From contig NZ_JADDOL010000010.1 in the NCBI RefSeq assembly GCF_016906305.1, positions 59,932-123,931 of the forward strand: DNA of 64,000 nucleotides, given 5' to 3'. The position numbers and the translations under genes are program-made. This document shows positions 41,647 through 56,621 of this stretch, one piece after another; positions within the stretch are counted from its first letter, which is position 1, and each line of letters starts with the position of its first letter. The notes beneath the pieces were generated by a model. The model worked only from the letters and a program-made list of their open reading frames with translations. It had not been told where the DNA came from and made no database searches. The DNA is from Alloalcanivorax marinus (GTDB lineage: Bacteria; Pseudomonadota; Gammaproteobacteria; Pseudomonadales; Alcanivoracaceae).

Positions 41647-43746
41647 TTAAGATTTCTTACCGCTGATCACATCGTCGGCGATGTTGCGCGGCGCTTCGGC
41701 GTACTTCAGAAACTCCATGGAGTAGCTGGCACGGCCCTGGGACATGGAACGCAGGTCGGTGGCGTAGCCGAACATCTCGGACAGCGGCACCTCGGCGCGG
41801 ATGATCTTGCCGGACAGCGTGTCTTCCATGCCCTGCACGATACCGCGGCGACGGTTCAGGTCGCCCATCACGTCACCCATGTACTCCTCGGGGGTTACCG
41901 CTTCCACCTTCATCATCGGCTCCAGCAGTACCGCGCCGGCTTCCTTGGCGGCGTTCTTCACGGCCAGGGCACCCGCCATGCGGAAGGCGTTCTCGTTGGA
42001 GTCCACCTCGTGGTAGGAACCGTCGTAGAGAATCGCTTTCACGCCCAGGATCGGATAACCGGCCAGCACGCCGGCCTGCAGCTGCTCGTCGATACCCTTC
42101 TGGACCGCGCCGAAGTATTCCTTCGGAACCACACCACCGTGAATCTGTTCCTCGAACTGGAACTCTTCATCGCGGTCGATGGGCTCGAACTTGACCTTGA
42201 CGTGACCGTACTGGCCGCGACCACCGGACTGCTTGACGAACTTGCCTTCCACGTCGGCCGGCTTGGTGAAGGTCTCGCGGTACGCCACCTGCGGCGCGCC
42301 GATGTTGGCTTCCACCTTGAACTCACGGCGCATGCGGTCCACCAGGATGTCCAGGTGCAGCTCGCCCATGCCGGAGATGATGGTCTGGCCGGTTTCCTCG
42401 TCGGTCTTCACACGGAAGGAGGGATCTTCCTGGGCCAGACGCGCCAGGGCCATGCCCATCTTCTCCTGGTCGGCCTTGGATTTCGGCTCCACGGCCACGG
42501 AGATCACCGGATCCGGGAATTCCATGCGCTCGAGCACGATCACCTTGTTCAGGTCACACAGGGTGTCACCGGTGGTGACGTCCTTCAGGCCCACGCAGGC
42601 GGCGATGTCGCCGGCGCGCACTTCCTTGATCTCTTCGCGGCTGTTGGCGTGCATCTGCAGCAGACGGCCCACGCGCTCTTTCTTCTGCTTCACGGAGTTG
42701 TACACGGAGTCGCCGGAATTCAGCACCCCGGAGTACACCCGGATGAAGGTCAGAGAGCCCACGAAGGGGTCGGTGGCGATCTTGAACGCCAGCGCAGAGA
42801 ACGGCTCCTCGTCGGAGGACACACGGGACTCCACGGTCTCGCCGTCTTCCAGTACGCCCTGGATGGCTTTTACTTCGTCCGGCGCCGGCAGGTATTCCAC
42901 CACCGCGTCGAGCATGGCCTGCACGCCCTTGTTCTTGAACGCGGAACCACACAGAGCCAGAACGATTTCGTTGGCCAGCACCTGCTGACGCAGGCCCGCC
43001 TTGATTTCCTCGTTGGTCAGCTCGCCATTCTCGAGGTACTTCTCCATCAGCTCTTCGGAGGCCTCGGCGGCGGACTCGACCATCTGCTCGCGCAGCTCGT
43101 CGCAACGACCCTTGAGCTCTTCAGGAATATCCTTCTGCTCATAGGTCATGCCCATGTCGTTTTCGTTCCAGTAGATCGCCTTCATCCGGATCAGGTCGAC
43201 CACGCCCTTGAACTCGTCCTCGGCGCCGATGTTCAGCTGAATCGGAACCACCTTGGCACCGAGGCGCTTGCGGATCTGCTCGACCACGCGCTCAAAGTTG
43301 GCGCCGGCACGGTCCATCTTGTTGACGAACACGATGCGGGGCACTTCGTATTTGTTGGCCTGGCGCCATACGGTCTCGGACTGCGGCTCAACGCCGGAGG
43401 TGCCACAGAACACCACCACGGCACCGTCGAGAACCCGCAGGGAACGTTCCACCTCAATGGTGAAGTCCACGTGCCCGGGGGTGTCGATGATGTTGATGCG
43501 GTACTGGTCGTACTGCTGGTCCATGCCCTGCCAGAAGGTGGTGGTAGCGGCGGAGGTAATGGTGATACCACGCTCCTGCTCCTGCTCCATCCAGTCCATG
43601 GTCGCGGCACCATCGTGCACCTCACCGATTTTGTGAGACACACCGGTGTAGAAAAGAACGCGCTCGGTGGTCGTGGTCTTGCCCGCGTCCACGTGCGCGC
43701 AGATACCAATATTGCGATAACGGTTGAGAGGAGTCTTACGTGCCAC
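41647..43746 (-). CDS. fusA: Elongation factor G
   Basis: 699 residues, start GTG. Domain I has [19 protein letters not shown], the effector region [19 protein letters not shown] and NKMD. Domains II-V follow, with the IV tip region [14 protein letters not shown] and the C-terminal [26 protein letters not shown]. Drives translocation and, with RRF, ribosome recycling. A strong hairpin-T terminator (43778-43805) lies between rpsG and this gene. Confidence 0.99.
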   Translation of the reverse strand: MARKTPLNRYRNIGICAHVDAGKTTTTERVLFYTGVSHKIGEVHDGAATMDWMEQEQERGITITSAATTTFWQGMDQQYDQYRINIIDTPGHVDFTIEVERSLRVLDGAVVVFCGTSGVEPQSETVWRQANKYEVPRIVFVNKMDRAGANFERVVEQIRKRLGAKVVPIQLNIGAEDEFKGVVDLIRMKAIYWNENDMGMTYEQKDIPEELKGRCDELREQMVESAAEASEELMEKYLENGELTNEEIKAGLRQQVLANEIVLALCGSAFKNKGVQAMLDAVVEYLPAPDEVKAIQGVLEDGETVESRVSSDEEPFSALAFKIATDPFVGSLTFIRVYSGVLNSGDSVYNSVKQKKERVGRLLQMHANSREEIKEVRAGDIAACVGLKDVTTGDTLCDLNKVIVLERMEFPDPVISVAVEPKSKADQEKMGMALARLAQEDPSFRVKTDEETGQTIISGMGELHLDILVDRMRREFKVEANIGAPQVAYRETFTKPADVEGKFVKQSGGRGQYGHVKVKFEPIDRDEEFQFEEQIHGGVVPKEYFGAVQKGIDEQLQAGVLAGYPILGVKAILYDGSYHEVDSNENAFRMAGALAVKNAAKEAGAVLLEPMMKVEAVTPEEYMGDVMGDLNRRRGIVQGMEDTLSGKIIRAEVPLSEMFGYATDLRSMSQGRASYSMEFLKYAEAPRNIADDVISGKKS

Positions 43747-43777
43747 GCTGCTAACCTCGATTCACTGAATCCAATAC

Positions 43778-43805
43778 AAAAACCGGCCTGATCGCAGGCC
43801 GGTTT
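43778..43805 (-). terminator. Intra-operon terminator between rpsG and fusA
   Basis: Perfect 11-base stem AAACCGGCCTG / CAGGCCGGTTT (43780-43790 with 43795-43805), loop of four, followed on the minus strand by five T in all and then GTATT. It is 32 bases upstream of the fusA start, and would attenuate fusA-tufA relative to rpsL-rpsG. Confidence 0.82.
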
Positions 43806-43824
43806 ACTCGTGCTGCCTTCTGCC

Positions 43825-44295
43825 TCAGAAGCGGAAGTGGGAGAAGGCCTTGTTGGCCTCGGCCATGCGGTGCACGTCTTCCCGCTTCTTCATGGCGGCG
43901 CCCTTGCCTTCCGCCGCGTCCATCACCTCACCGGCGAGACGCTGGGCCATGCTTTTCTCACCCCGCTTGCGGGCGGAGTCCACCAGCCAGCGCATGGCCA
44001 GGGCGGTACGGCGGCTCGGACGCACCTCGACCGGCACCTGATAGGTGGCACCACCGACACGGCGGCTCTTCACTTCCACCATCGGGCGGATGTTGTCGAG
44101 GGCTTTCTCGAACAGTTCCAGGGGCTCGCCATTCTTGCGCTCAGCCACGGTATCCAGCGCACCGTACACAATGCGCTCGGCCACGGACTTCTTGCCGTCG
44201 ACCATTACGTGGTTCATGAACTTGGCCAGCAGCTGGCTTCCGAACTTGGGATCCGGCAGGATCTCGCGTTTGGCTACGACGCGTCTTCTTGGCAT
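43825..44295 (-). CDS. rpsG: 30S ribosomal protein S7
   Basis: 156 residues ([31 protein letters not shown]). Nucleates assembly of the 30S head. In E. coli S7 represses the str operon at the rpsL-rpsG junction, and a structured 122-base junction exists here. Confidence 0.98.
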   Translation of the reverse strand: MPRRRVVAKREILPDPKFGSQLLAKFMNHVMVDGKKSVAERIVYGALDTVAERKNGEPLELFEKALDNIRPMVEVKSRRVGGATYQVPVEVRPSRRTALAMRWLVDSARKRGEKSMAQRLAGEVMDAAEGKGAAMKKREDVHRMAEANKAFSHFRF

Positions 44296-44417
44296 CGGAT
44301 GTGTTCCTCATCATGCCCCGCCAGGGCGGGGAAAGCTTCAGGGTTACCCGGGACGAAGCCCGGCCTTACTCATCCCGCCGGGTCGCCAGGCGCCCGGCCG
44401 TATGGAAAGGGGTGTAT
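44296..44417 (-). promoter_or_regulatory. rpsL-rpsG junction with three stem-loops, candidate S7 site
   Basis: Three GC stem-loops stand in a row: CCCCGCC/GGCGGGG (44316-44331), CCGGG/CCCGG (44348-44363) and GCCGGG/CCCGGC (44377-44398). The E. coli equivalent of about 96 bases is the S7 feedback target. Similar position and size make this a good candidate, but the sequences were not compared. Confidence 0.6.
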
Positions 44418-44792
44418 TTACTTCTTCGGCCGCTTGGCGCCGTATTTGGAACGACGCTGCTTGCGATCCTGAACACCGGCGGTGTCCAGCGTGCCACGCA
44501 CGGTGTGGTAACGCACACCGGGGAGGTCTTTTACACGACCGCCACGGATCAGCACCACGGAGTGCTCCTGCAGGTTATGACCTTCCCCCGGAATATAGGA
44601 GGACACTTCATAACCGTTGGTCAGGCGCACCCGGCAAACCTTACGCAGCGCGGAGTTCGGCTTTTTCGGGGTAGTGGTGTACACCCGGGTGCAAACGCCG
44701 CGACGCTGCGGGCAGCCCTGCAGGGCGACCGAGTCGCTTTTCTCAACCTTTCTCTTGCGCGGGTTCCGCACAAGCTGGTTTACAGTTGCCAT
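44418..44792 (-). CDS. rpsL: 30S ribosomal protein S12
   Basis: 124 residues ([20 protein letters not shown]). Lys in [11 protein letters not shown] and in GGRVKDLPG are the wild-type residues whose change gives streptomycin resistance, so a sensitive allele is predicted. First gene of the str operon, with a strong promoter at 44899-44927. Confidence 0.98.
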   Translation of the reverse strand: MATVNQLVRNPRKRKVEKSDSVALQGCPQRRGVCTRVYTTTPKKPNSALRKVCRVRLTNGYEVSSYIPGEGHNLQEHSVVLIRGGRVKDLPGVRYHTVRGTLDTAGVQDRKQRRSKYGAKRPKK

Positions 44793-44898
44793 GAAACTAC
44801 TGCTCCACGCTTACAGTTCTGTGACGAACCTTGCTTTTCGGGTCGTCACCCTTGTGTTCGTTCCATAGCCTTTTCCGGGCTATAGACAGGGGCGACGG

Positions 44899-44927
44899 AT
44901 TCTAGGGACCCCCCGGCGCCAAGTCAA
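44899..44927 (-). promoter_or_regulatory. Promoter of the str operon
   Basis: -35 TTGACT (44922-44927) and -10 TAGAAT (44899-44904), 17-base spacer, minus strand. It is followed by a GC-rich discriminator (CCGTCGCCCC) and a leader of about 100 bases before rpsL. The -35 lies in the loop of the hairpin 44913-44935. Confidence 0.88.
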
Positions 44928-44935
44928 GGCGCCGG
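44913..44935 (-). terminator. Hairpin after rpoC, overlapping the str promoter
   Basis: CCGGCGCC-AAGTCAA-GGCGCCGG is a perfect 8-base stem, 27 bases after the rpoC stop. It lacks a T-run, so alone it may pause rather than stop polymerase. Its loop holds the rpsL -35 box. Confidence 0.55.
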
Positions 44936-44962
44936 AGGTCCATGCCCGCTCCGGGGGCCCGG

Positions 44963-49162
<4,200 letters not shown>

Positions 49163-49224
49163 GGCCAGTCCTCCGTATGGAGCTTTCGCTCGCGATTCTT
49201 TCCTAAACCCGGGTCAGGCGAGGT

Positions 49225-49255
49225 GCCGCTCCCGGCCCGTGGGGCGGGGAGCGGC
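49225..49255 (-). promoter_or_regulatory. Stem-loop between rpoB and rpoC
   Basis: GCCGCTCCC (49225-49233) pairs perfectly with GGGAGCGGC (49247-49255), with further GCCC/GGGC-type pairing inside. It begins 11 bases after the rpoB stop and may be a stabiliser or processing site in the 103-base gap. Confidence 0.5.
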
Positions 49256-49265
49256 GCACTCAGCC

Positions 49266-52200
49266 TCAGTCGTTTTCCAGCTCGATGTTGATACCGAGCG
49301 AACGGATTTCCTTCAGCAGTACGTTGAAGGACTCCGGCATACCCGGATCCATCCGGTGGTCGCCATCGACGATGTTCTTGTAAATGCGCGTACGGCCATT
49401 CACATCGTCCGACTTCACGGTGAGCATTTCCTGCAGCGTGTACGCCGCGCCGTAGGCCTCCAGGGCCCACACTTCCATCTCACCGAAGCGCTGACCACCG
49501 AACTGCGCCTTACCACCCAGCGGCTGCTGGGTCACCAGGCTGTAGGAGCCGGTGGAGCGGGCGTGCATCTTGTCGTCGACCAGGTGGTTGAGCTTGAGCA
49601 TGTACATGTAGCCCACGGTCACCTTGCGGTCGAATTTCTCGCCGCTGCGGCCGTCCCACAGCTCGATCTGCCCGGACTTGTCCTGGCCGGCCAGCTCCAG
49701 CAACGCCTTGATCTCGAACTCCTTGGCACCGTCGAATACGGCGGTGGCCATGGGCACGCCGGCGCGCAGGTTGCGGGCCAGCTCGATGATGTCCTCGTCG
49801 CTGAAGCTGCTCCAGTCCTCGTCGGTGCCGCCGGCGCCGGTCTGGTTGTAGATCTGGTCCAGGAAGTCGCGCACTTCGGCGACCTTGCGTTCCTGGTCCA
49901 GCATCTCACCGATGCGCTCGCCCAGCCCCTTGGCGGCCCAGCCCAGGTGGGTCTCGAGAATCTGACCCACGTTCATCCGTGACGGTACACCCAGCGGGTT
50001 GAGCACCACGTCCACGGGGACGCCGTTCTCGTCGTAGGGCATGTCCTCTTCCGGCATGATCACGGAGATCACACCTTTGTTACCGTGACGGCCGGCCATC
50101 TTGTCACCGGGCTGGATGCGACGCTTGATCGCCAGGTAGACCTTGACCACCTTGAGCACGCCGTGGGACAGGTCGTCGCCGCCGGAGATCTTGGCCTGCT
50201 TGTCCTTGTAGCGCTCGTCCTGTTCCTTCTTGTGCTGCTCCAGGTACTGGTGCGCGCGCTCCAACTGCTCGGCCACGTCGTCATCCGCCGGGCGCAGCTC
50301 GAACCACTTGTCGCCTTCCAGCTCGTCGAGCACCGCGTCGGTCAGCTCGGTGCCGCGCTTGAGGCCGGCGCCGCCGTTGACCTTCTTGCCCACCATCACG
50401 GCGCGCAGACGGTCCTTGATGTCCTGCTCGAGGATCCGGTACTCGTCCTTCAGGTCCTTGCGGAACTTGTCCAGCGCGTCCTGCTCGATCTGCCGGGCAC
50501 GCTCGTCCTTCTCCACGCCGTCGCGGGTGAACACCTGCACGTCGATGACGGTGCCCTTGACGCCGGAGGAAACCCGCAGCGAGGTGTCCTTCACGTCGGA
50601 GGCCTTCTCACCGAAGATGGCACGCAGCAGCTTCTCTTCCGGGGTCAGCTGGGTTTCGCCCTTCGGCGTTACCTTGCCCACCAGAATGTCGCCGGCTTCC
50701 ACTTCCGCGCCGATATAGACGATGCCGGATTCATCCAGCTTGGCCAGAGCCGCCTCGCCCACGTTGGGGATGTCGGCGGTGATTTCCTCGGCGCCCAGCT
50801 TGGTGTCACGGGCAATCGCGGTGAGCTCCTGGATGTGGATGGAGGTAAAGCGATCCTCCTTCACCACCCGCTCGGAGATCAGGATGGAGTCCTCGAAGTT
50901 GTAGCCGTTCCAGGGCATGAACGCGACGCGCATGTTCTGGCCCAGGGCCAGTTCGCCCATGTCCACGGACGGGCCGTCGGCCATGATGTCGCGGGCCGCC
51001 ACCCGGTCACCCACCTTCACCAGCGGACGCTGGTTGATGCAGGTGTTCTGGTTGGAGCGGGTGTACTTGGTGAGGTTGTAGATATCCACACCGGCTTCGC
51101 CTTCCACCACCTCGTCGTCGTTCACTTTGACGATGATGCGGGAGGCATCCACCTTGTCGACGATACCGCCACGCTGGGCCACCACGCAGACGCCGGAATC
51201 CCGGGCCACGTGACGCTCCATGCCGGTGCCCACCAGGGGCTTCTCGGCGCGCAGGGTCGGCACCGCCTGACGCTGCATGTTGGAACCCATCAGTGCGCGG
51301 TTCGCGTCATCGTGCTCCAGGAACGGAATCAGGGACGCGGCCACGGACACCACCTGGCGCGGAGAGACATCCATATGGGTAATGGTGTCCCGCTCCATGA
51401 CGGTGAACTCGTAGCGGTGACGCACGGTGACGAAGTCTTCCACGAAGCTGCCGTCGTCGTTCATCTTGGCGTCGACCTGGGCGATCACGCACTCCGCTTC
51501 CTCGATGGCGGACAGGTATTCGATCTCGTCGGATACCTTGCCGTCGATCACCTTGCGGTACGGCGACTCCAGGAAGCCGTACTCGTTGGTGCGCGCGTAG
51601 CTGGCCAGGGAGTTGATCAGGCCGATGTTCGGGCCTTCCGGCGTCTCGATGGGACACACGCGACCGTAGTGGGTCGGGTGCACGTCACGCACTTCGAAGC
51701 CGGCGCGCTCACGGGTCAGACCGCCCGGGCCCAACGCGGACACCCGGCGTTTGTGGGTGATCTCGGAGAGCGGGTTGTTCTGGTCCATGAACTGGGACAG
51801 CTGGGAGGAGCCGAAGAACTCCTTCACCGCGGCCGCCACCGGTTTGGCGTTGATCAGATCCTGCGGCATCAGGCCTTCGGACTCGGCCAGGCTCAGGCGT
51901 TCCTTGACGGCACGCTCCACCCGCACCAGACCCACGCGGAACTGGTTCTCGGCCATCTCGCCCACGGAGCGGATGCGGCGGTTGCCCAGGTGGTCGATGT
52001 CGTCGACCACGCCGTTGCCGTTGCGAATGTCCACCAGGGTCTTGAGCACGTCGATGATGTCGGACTGCTCGGCGCCCATCTGCTCGAAGTACTGCTTGCC
52101 TTCGTCATCGGTACGGGTGCTGAAGTAGCGACCGTCATAGACGATGCCGGGGCCGGTCACGTCTTCGCGACCCAGGCGGCGGTTGAACTTCATGCGGCCC

Positions 52201-53408
52201 ACGCCGGACAGGTCGTAGCGCTCGTCGGTGAAGAACAGATTGCGGAACAGGTTCTCCGCCGCTTCCTTGGTGGGCGGCTCGCCCGGACGCATCATGCGGT
52301 AGATTTCCACCAGCGCCTCGAGCGGGCTGCGGGTGGGATCGGCACGCAGGGTGTCGGCCATGAACGGGCCATGGTCCAGGTCGTTGGTGTACAGCGTCTC
52401 GAAGCTGGACACGCCGGCCTTCTCGATTTTCTCGAGGGCGTCGGCGCTCAGCTCGGTGTTGCACTCCACCAGTACCTCGCCGGTTTCCTGGTCGATCACC
52501 GACTTGGCCAGGTAACGGCCGTGCAGGTATTCGGCGGGGATTTCCAGATACTCGATGTTGGCTTTTTCCAACTGGCGGATGTGGCGCGCGGTCACGCGGC
52601 GGCCGCGTTCCACCACCACTTCATCGCCGGCCAGGATGTCGAAGGTCGCGGTTTCGCCACGCAGACGCTCCGGCACCAGGCGCATACGGTAAGCACCGTC
52701 TTCGAACAGGATTTCGTTGGTGTCGAAGAAGGTCTCGAGGATCTCGTCCGAGGTATAGCCCAGGGCACGCAGCAGAATGGTCGCCGGCAGTTTGCGGCGA
52801 CGGTCGATGCGCACGTAGACCAGGTCCTTCGGATCGAATTCGAAGTCCAGCCAGGAGCCACGGTAGGGAATCACCCGGGCGGAATACAGCAGCTTGCCGG
52901 ACGAATGGGTCTTGCCCTTGTCGTGGTCGAAGAACACGCCCGGAGAGCGGTGCAGCTGGGACACGATGACCCGCTCGGTACCGTTGATCACGAAGGTACC
53001 GTTCTCGGTCATCAACGGAATCTCGCCCATGTACACCTGCTGTTCGCGGATGTCCTTGATGGCGCCGTTGGATTCCTTGTCGTAGATCACCAGACGGATA
53101 CGCACGCGCAGCGGCGCGGCATAGGTGGTGCCACGAATGATGCACTCTTTGACATCAAAAACCGGTTTGCCGAACTCATAGCCGGCATACTCGAGGGCGG
53201 CGTTCCCGGAGTAGCTGGAGATCGGGAATACCGAACGGAAAGCCGCTTCCAGGCCCTCCTCGAAGCGCTCCTCGGCGCTCTTGTCGTGTTGCAAGAACTT
53301 GCGGTAAGAATCGAGCTGTATGGCCAGAAGGTACGGAACCTCCATGACCTTGGGAAGCTTGCCGAAATCTTTGCGGATCCGCTTTTTCTCAGTGAATGAG
53401 TATGCCAT
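49266..53408 (-). CDS. rpoB: RNA polymerase beta subunit
   Basis: 1380 residues ([28 protein letters not shown]). The rifampicin region reads [34 protein letters not shown], split here over conserved residues that are all wild type, apart from Val where E. coli has Ile, a common natural variant; a sensitive enzyme is predicted. The C-terminal region [55 protein letters not shown] is complete. Slightly longer than E. coli RpoB (1342). Confidence 0.99.
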   Translation of the reverse strand: MAYSFTEKKRIRKDFGKLPKVMEVPYLLAIQLDSYRKFLQHDKSAEERFEEGLEAAFRSVFPISSYSGNAALEYAGYEFGKPVFDVKECIIRGTTYAAPLRVRIRLVIYDKESNGAIKDIREQQVYMGEIPLMTENGTFVINGTERVIVSQLHRSPGVFFDHDKGKTHSSGKLLYSARVIPYRGSWLDFEFDPKDLVYVRIDRRRKLPATILLRALGYTSDEILETFFDTNEILFEDGAYRMRLVPERLRGETATFDILAGDEVVVERGRRVTARHIRQLEKANIEYLEIPAEYLHGRYLAKSVIDQETGEVLVECNTELSADALEKIEKAGVSSFETLYTNDLDHGPFMADTLRADPTRSPLEALVEIYRMMRPGEPPTKEAAENLFRNLFFTDERYDLSGVGRMKFNRRLGREDVTGPGIVYDGRYFSTRTDDEGKQYFEQMGAEQSDIIDVLKTLVDIRNGNGVVDDIDHLGNRRIRSVGEMAENQFRVGLVRVERAVKERLSLAESEGLMPQDLINAKPVAAAVKEFFGSSQLSQFMDQNNPLSEITHKRRVSALGPGGLTRERAGFEVRDVHPTHYGRVCPIETPEGPNIGLINSLASYARTNEYGFLESPYRKVIDGKVSDEIEYLSAIEEAECVIAQVDAKMNDDGSFVEDFVTVRHRYEFTVMERDTITHMDVSPRQVVSVAASLIPFLEHDDANRALMGSNMQRQAVPTLRAEKPLVGTGMERHVARDSGVCVVAQRGGIVDKVDASRIIVKVNDDEVVEGEAGVDIYNLTKYTRSNQNTCINQRPLVKVGDRVAARDIMADGPSVDMGELALGQNMRVAFMPWNGYNFEDSILISERVVKEDRFTSIHIQELTAIARDTKLGAEEITADIPNVGEAALAKLDESGIVYIGAEVEAGDILVGKVTPKGETQLTPEEKLLRAIFGEKASDVKDTSLRVSSGVKGTVIDVQVFTRDGVEKDERARQIEQDALDKFRKDLKDEYRILEQDIKDRLRAVMVGKKVNGGAGLKRGTELTDAVLDELEGDKWFELRPADDDVAEQLERAHQYLEQHKKEQDERYKDKQAKISGGDDLSHGVLKVVKVYLAIKRRIQPGDKMAGRHGNKGVISVIMPEEDMPYDENGVPVDVVLNPLGVPSRMNVGQILETHLGWAAKGLGERIGEMLDQERKVAEVRDFLDQIYNQTGAGGTDEDWSSFSDEDIIELARNLRAGVPMATAVFDGAKEFEIKALLELAGQDKSGQIELWDGRSGEKFDRKVTVGYMYMLKLNHLVDDKMHARSTGSYSLVTQQPLGGKAQFGGQRFGEMEVWALEAYGAAYTLQEMLTVKSDDVNGRTRIYKNIVDGDHRMDPGMPESFNVLLKEIRSLGINIELEND

Positions 53409-53430
53409 CTGCGTTCCTCGGCTGTTGACC

Positions 53431-53448
53431 TATCACCCCTGGGTGATA
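53431..53448 (-). promoter_or_regulatory. Small hairpin upstream of rpoB
   Basis: TATCACCC-CT-GGGTGATA, 23 bases before the rpoB ATG; with a realistic loop the stem is seven bases. It is the third of three hairpins in the rplL-rpoB gap. Confidence 0.4.
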
Positions 53449-53480
53449 TTCCTGCATGAAACCCTTCATACAGAAACGAC

Positions 53481-53510
53481 AAAAGGCTGGCAGCCCTTAA
53501 GCTGCCAGCC
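53481..53510 (-). terminator. Attenuator between rplL and rpoB
   Basis: Perfect 10-base stem GGCTGGCAGC / GCTGCCAGCC (53485-53494 with 53501-53510), loop of six, followed on the minus strand by TTTTG. In E. coli a partial terminator at this place keeps rpoBC expression below rplJL. Confidence 0.85.
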
Positions 53511-53512
53511 GG

Positions 53513-53540
53513 TGTCTTTCCGCCTGAGTGTGGAAAGACA
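53513..53540 (-). promoter_or_regulatory. Stem-loop after rplL, possible RNase III processing site
   Basis: TGTCTTTCC / GGAAAGACA (53513-53521 with 53532-53540), 10-base loop, 14 bases beyond the rplL stop and directly before the attenuator. In E. coli RNase III cuts in this gap. The stem may be too short for that enzyme on its own. Confidence 0.5.
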
Positions 53541-53554
53541 TAGCGCTCTCGCGC

Positions 53555-53932
53555 TTACTTGAGCTCGGCGGTACCGCCAGCCTCTTCGATCTTTTTCTTG
53601 ATCTCTTCGGCTTCGTCCTTGGAAGCGCCTTCCTTGACCGGAGCGGGAGCGCCCTCGACCAGATCTTTCGCTTCTTTCAGACCCAGGCCGGTTACTTCGC
53701 GAACTGCCTTGATCACGCCGACTTTCTTGTCGCCGAAACCGGTCAGAATCACGTCGAACTCGGTCTGTTCTTCAGCGGCGGCACCTGCGTCGCCAGCAGC
53801 TGCGGGAGCAGCGGCAACGGCGGCGGCGGCGGTTACGCCAAACTTCTCTTCCATGGCCTCGATCAGTTCAACGAGGTCCATAACGCTCATGTCAGCGATA
53901 GCGCTGAGGATATCTTCTTTGGAAACGGCCAT
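53555..53932 (-). CDS. rplL: 50S ribosomal protein L7/L12
   Basis: 125 residues from ATG 53932 ([33 protein letters not shown]). An Ala-rich hinge (about 38-55) joins to the C-terminal factor-binding domain ([39 protein letters not shown]). Multi-copy stalk protein that recruits EF-Tu and EF-G. Confidence 0.98.
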   Translation of the reverse strand: MAVSKEDILSAIADMSVMDLVELIEAMEEKFGVTAAAAVAAAPAAAGDAGAAAEEQTEFDVILTGFGDKKVGVIKAVREVTGLGLKEAKDLVEGAPAPVKEGASKDEAEEIKKKIEEAGGTAELK

Positions 53933-54006
53933 TTTCAATCTCCTAAAATCACCGTACGGGCGATCCCGAGTGGAATCGGGTAGTTACGCTGCTGCTGATC
54001 CGGGGA

Positions 54007-54540
54007 TCAGGCAGCTTCCTGCTGTTTCTTGTCCTTCACGGCGGCAACGGTACGGACAAACTTGCCGGGCACCTCGTTGAGGGTACGGACAAACTTGGCC
54101 ACCGGGGCCTGCATGACGGACATAAGCTGAGCAAGGGCTTCGTCGCGGGTGGGCAGCTTCGCCAGGACATCGATGTCCTTGGCGCCGTACGCCACACCGC
54201 CTACGGCCAGTGCTTTGACTTCGAGCGCGTCGTGGTCCTTGGCGAAATCCTTGATCAGCCGGGCAGCTGCGCCCGGATCTGCCTGGGAAAACGCCAGGAT
54301 CGTGGGGCCGACCAGCGCGTCGCTGAGACACTCGTATTCGGTGCCTTCAACCGCGCGCTTGGCCAGCGTGTTCCGTACTACTTTCAGGTACACGCCGGTT
54401 TCACGGGCTTTCACGCGCAGAGCGGTCATCTCTGACACGGAAAGACCACGATAGTCGGCAACCACGGCGGACAGCGCTTCGGCAGCCGCAGCATTCACCG
54501 AAACCACAATCGCCCGTTTGTCCTCCAGATTCAAAGGCAC
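54007..54540 (-). CDS. rplJ: 50S ribosomal protein L10
   Basis: 177 residues, start GTG with the strong AGGAGG six bases ahead. [41 protein letters not shown] is the L10 N-terminus. Base of the L7/L12 stalk; in E. coli the L10-L12 complex represses its own leader, and an unusually long structured region lies upstream here. Confidence 0.98.
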   Translation of the reverse strand: MPLNLEDKRAIVVSVNAAAAEALSAVVADYRGLSVSEMTALRVKARETGVYLKVVRNTLAKRAVEGTEYECLSDALVGPTILAFSQADPGAAARLIKDFAKDHDALEVKALAVGGVAYGAKDIDVLAKLPTRDEALAQLMSVMQAPVAKFVRTLNEVPGKFVRTVAAVKDKKQQEAA

Positions 54541-54854
54541 GATTTACCTCCTGGATTCACAAACTTAACCGGATCCGTCGACTGCCTGACTGATGGATCC
54601 GGCGGTTGCCAGGACCGGTTACCCGGTCCGGTATCGCGGAAGCCAGCCCCTGCTTTGACACAGGATTTGCAACTACCGCGCCTGCGCAGGCGATTACTCC
54701 TTAACCTCCGGCGGAAACTTGGCTCATGAAGCCAGACTCCATTCACGCCTTCGGACCTGCGGTCTTTGACGCCCCGCCGGTCGGGCTCCGAAGAGCCGCC
54801 GTCGGGATCAAAGCTTTTGAACCGGCGCCCCGAAGGAAGCCGGCCCGGTATTTC
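54541..54854 (-). promoter_or_regulatory. 314-base rplA-rplJ intercistronic region (L10 leader candidate)
   Basis: No gene is seen. It holds several inverted repeats: CCGGATCC/GGATCCGG (54569-54576 with 54595-54602), GGACCGG/CCGGTCC (54612-54618 with 54623-54629), the palindrome CGCCTG-CG-CAGGCG (54679-54692), and a long stem-loop 54764-54813 with outer arms CTTTGA/TCAAAG and an inner GGCTC-CGAA-GAGCC. The parts near rplJ are candidates for the L10-L12 binding site. A promoter for rplJL-rpoBC is expected from E. coli, but none was convincing. Confidence 0.6.
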
Positions 54855-55550
54855 TTACATGGACAGGGTGGCGGGATCGATCGCCAGGCCCGGGCCCATG
54901 GTGCTGGACAGCGTCACTTTCTTGAAGTACGCGCCCTTGGCGGAAGCCGGCTTCGCCTTCTTCAGGTCGGCGATCAGCGCTTCCACGTTTTCCTTGATGG
55001 CGTTGGCATCAAAGCCGACCTGACCCACGGTGCAGTGGATGATGCCGCCTTTGTCGGTGCGGTAACGCACCTGGCCACCCTTGGCGTTCTTCACCGCCTG
55101 GGCCACGTCCGGAGTTACGGTGCCGACTTTCGGGTTCGGCATCAGACCGCGGGGGCCGAGGATGGTGCCCAGCTTACCGACCACGCGCATGGCGTCCGGA
55201 GAAGCGATCACCACGTCGAAGTTGATCTCACCGCCCTGCACCTGCTCGGCCAGGTCGTCGAAACCCACCACGTCGGCACCGGCTTCCTTGGCTTCTTCCG
55301 CCTTGGCGCCCTGGGCGAACACGGCGACGCGAACGGTCTTGCCGGTGCCGTGGGGCAGCACGGAAGCGCCGCGCACGTTCTGATCGGATTTACGCGGGTC
55401 AACGCCCAGGTTCACCGATACGTCGATGGATTCCTTGAATTTCACGGCGGACAGCTCGGTCAGCAGGGTGACGGCTTCTTCCACCGGGTACAGCTTGCCC
55501 GTTTCTACCTTCTCACGGATGGCGCGGGCGCGTTTGGACAGCTTGGCCAT
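54855..55550 (-). CDS. rplA: 50S ribosomal protein L1
   Basis: 231 residues ([27 protein letters not shown]). [23 protein letters not shown] is the conserved rRNA-binding strip. Mobile stalk that handles E-site tRNA. In E. coli it also represses rplKA. Four-base gap after rplK. Confidence 0.98.
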   Translation of the reverse strand: MAKLSKRARAIREKVETGKLYPVEEAVTLLTELSAVKFKESIDVSVNLGVDPRKSDQNVRGASVLPHGTGKTVRVAVFAQGAKAEEAKEAGADVVGFDDLAEQVQGGEINFDVVIASPDAMRVVGKLGTILGPRGLMPNPKVGTVTPDVAQAVKNAKGGQVRYRTDKGGIIHCTVGQVGFDANAIKENVEALIADLKKAKPASAKGAYFKKVTLSSTMGPGLAIDPATLSM

Positions 55551-55553
55551 TGG

Positions 55554-55982
55554 TTAGTCCTCCACGTCCAGGCCCATGGAACGGGCGGAGCCCGCGATGG
55601 TGCGCACGGCGGCGTCCATGTCGGCAGCAGTGAGATCCGGCTCCTTGGCCTTGGCGATCTCTTCGAGCTGCGCACGGGTTACCTTGCCCACCTTCTTGGT
55701 GTTCGGCTCACCGGAACCGCTCTTGATACCGGCCGCCTTCTTCAGCAGATACGCCGCGGGCGGCGTCTTCATGGTGAAGGTAAAGGAACGGTCGCTGTAC
55801 ACGGTGATCACCACCGGTACCGGCGCGCCCTGATCCAGCTGCTGGGTCTGGGCGTTGAACGCCTTACAGAATTCCATGATGTTCACGCCGTGCTGACCCA
55901 GTGCGGGACCGACCGGCGGTGAAGGGTTAGCCTGACCCGCTGCCACCTGCAGCTTGATGTAGGCTTCGACTTTCTTGGCCAT
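55554..55982 (-). CDS. rplK: 50S ribosomal protein L11
   Basis: 142 residues ([43 protein letters not shown]), with the Pro-rich switch region contacted by thiostrepton. Needed for RelA activation. AAGGAG precedes the ATG. Confidence 0.98.
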   Translation of the reverse strand: MAKKVEAYIKLQVAAGQANPSPPVGPALGQHGVNIMEFCKAFNAQTQQLDQGAPVPVVITVYSDRSFTFTMKTPPAAYLLKKAAGIKSGSGEPNTKKVGKVTRAQLEEIAKAKEPDLTAADMDAAVRTIAGSARSMGLDVED

Positions 55983-56069
55983 GATTGAGACTCCTTGGGT
56001 GCGAACGCCGTTTTACGGGCTCCCCTGAGGTTGGTCGTTTGCCCCGCCGGGACCGGCGAGGCACCAGGA

Positions 56070-56612
56070 TCAGGTCTTTTCGACCTGACCGAATTCCAGC
56101 TCCACCGGCGTGGAACGGCCGAAAATGAGTACCGCCACCTGCAGGCGGCTCTTTTCGTAGTTCACTTCTTCCACGACGCCGTTGAAGTCGGCGAAAGGAC
56201 CATCGGTGACCCGCACCACTTCGCCGGCCTCGAAGAGGGTCTTCGGCTTCGGCTTCTCCACCGCGTCGTCCATGCGACGCAGAATGGCATCCGCCTCTTT
56301 CTGGGTGATCGGCGATACGCGACCCGGGTTTTTCGGGTCTTCACCGATGAACCCCATGACCTTCGGGGTTTCCTTCACCAGGTGCCAGGAGTCGTCGCAC
56401 ATCTCCATCTGCACCAGCACATAGCCCGGGAAGAATTTACGCTCGGACTTGCGCTTCTGACCGCCGCGCATCTCCACCACTTCTTCGGTGGGCACGAGGA
56501 TCTCGCCAAACAGCTCTTCCATGGAACGCAGCTTGATGCGTTCTTCCAGGGCCCGCTTGACGTGCTTTTCAAAGCCGGAATAAGCGTGTACCACGTACCA
56601 GCGCTTCGCCAT
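56070..56612 (-). CDS. nusG: Transcription termination/antitermination protein NusG
   Basis: 180 residues from ATG 56612 ([26 protein letters not shown]). The NGN domain is followed by a KOW domain ([33 protein letters not shown]). Links RNA polymerase to Rho or to ribosomal S10. Ten-base gap from secE. Confidence 0.98.
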   Translation of the reverse strand: MAKRWYVVHAYSGFEKHVKRALEERIKLRSMEELFGEILVPTEEVVEMRGGQKRKSERKFFPGYVLVQMEMCDDSWHLVKETPKVMGFIGEDPKNPGRVSPITQKEADAILRRMDDAVEKPKPKTLFEAGEVVRVTDGPFADFNGVVEEVNYEKSRLQVAVLIFGRSTPVELEFGQVEKT

Positions 56613-56621
56613 GTGCACCCC

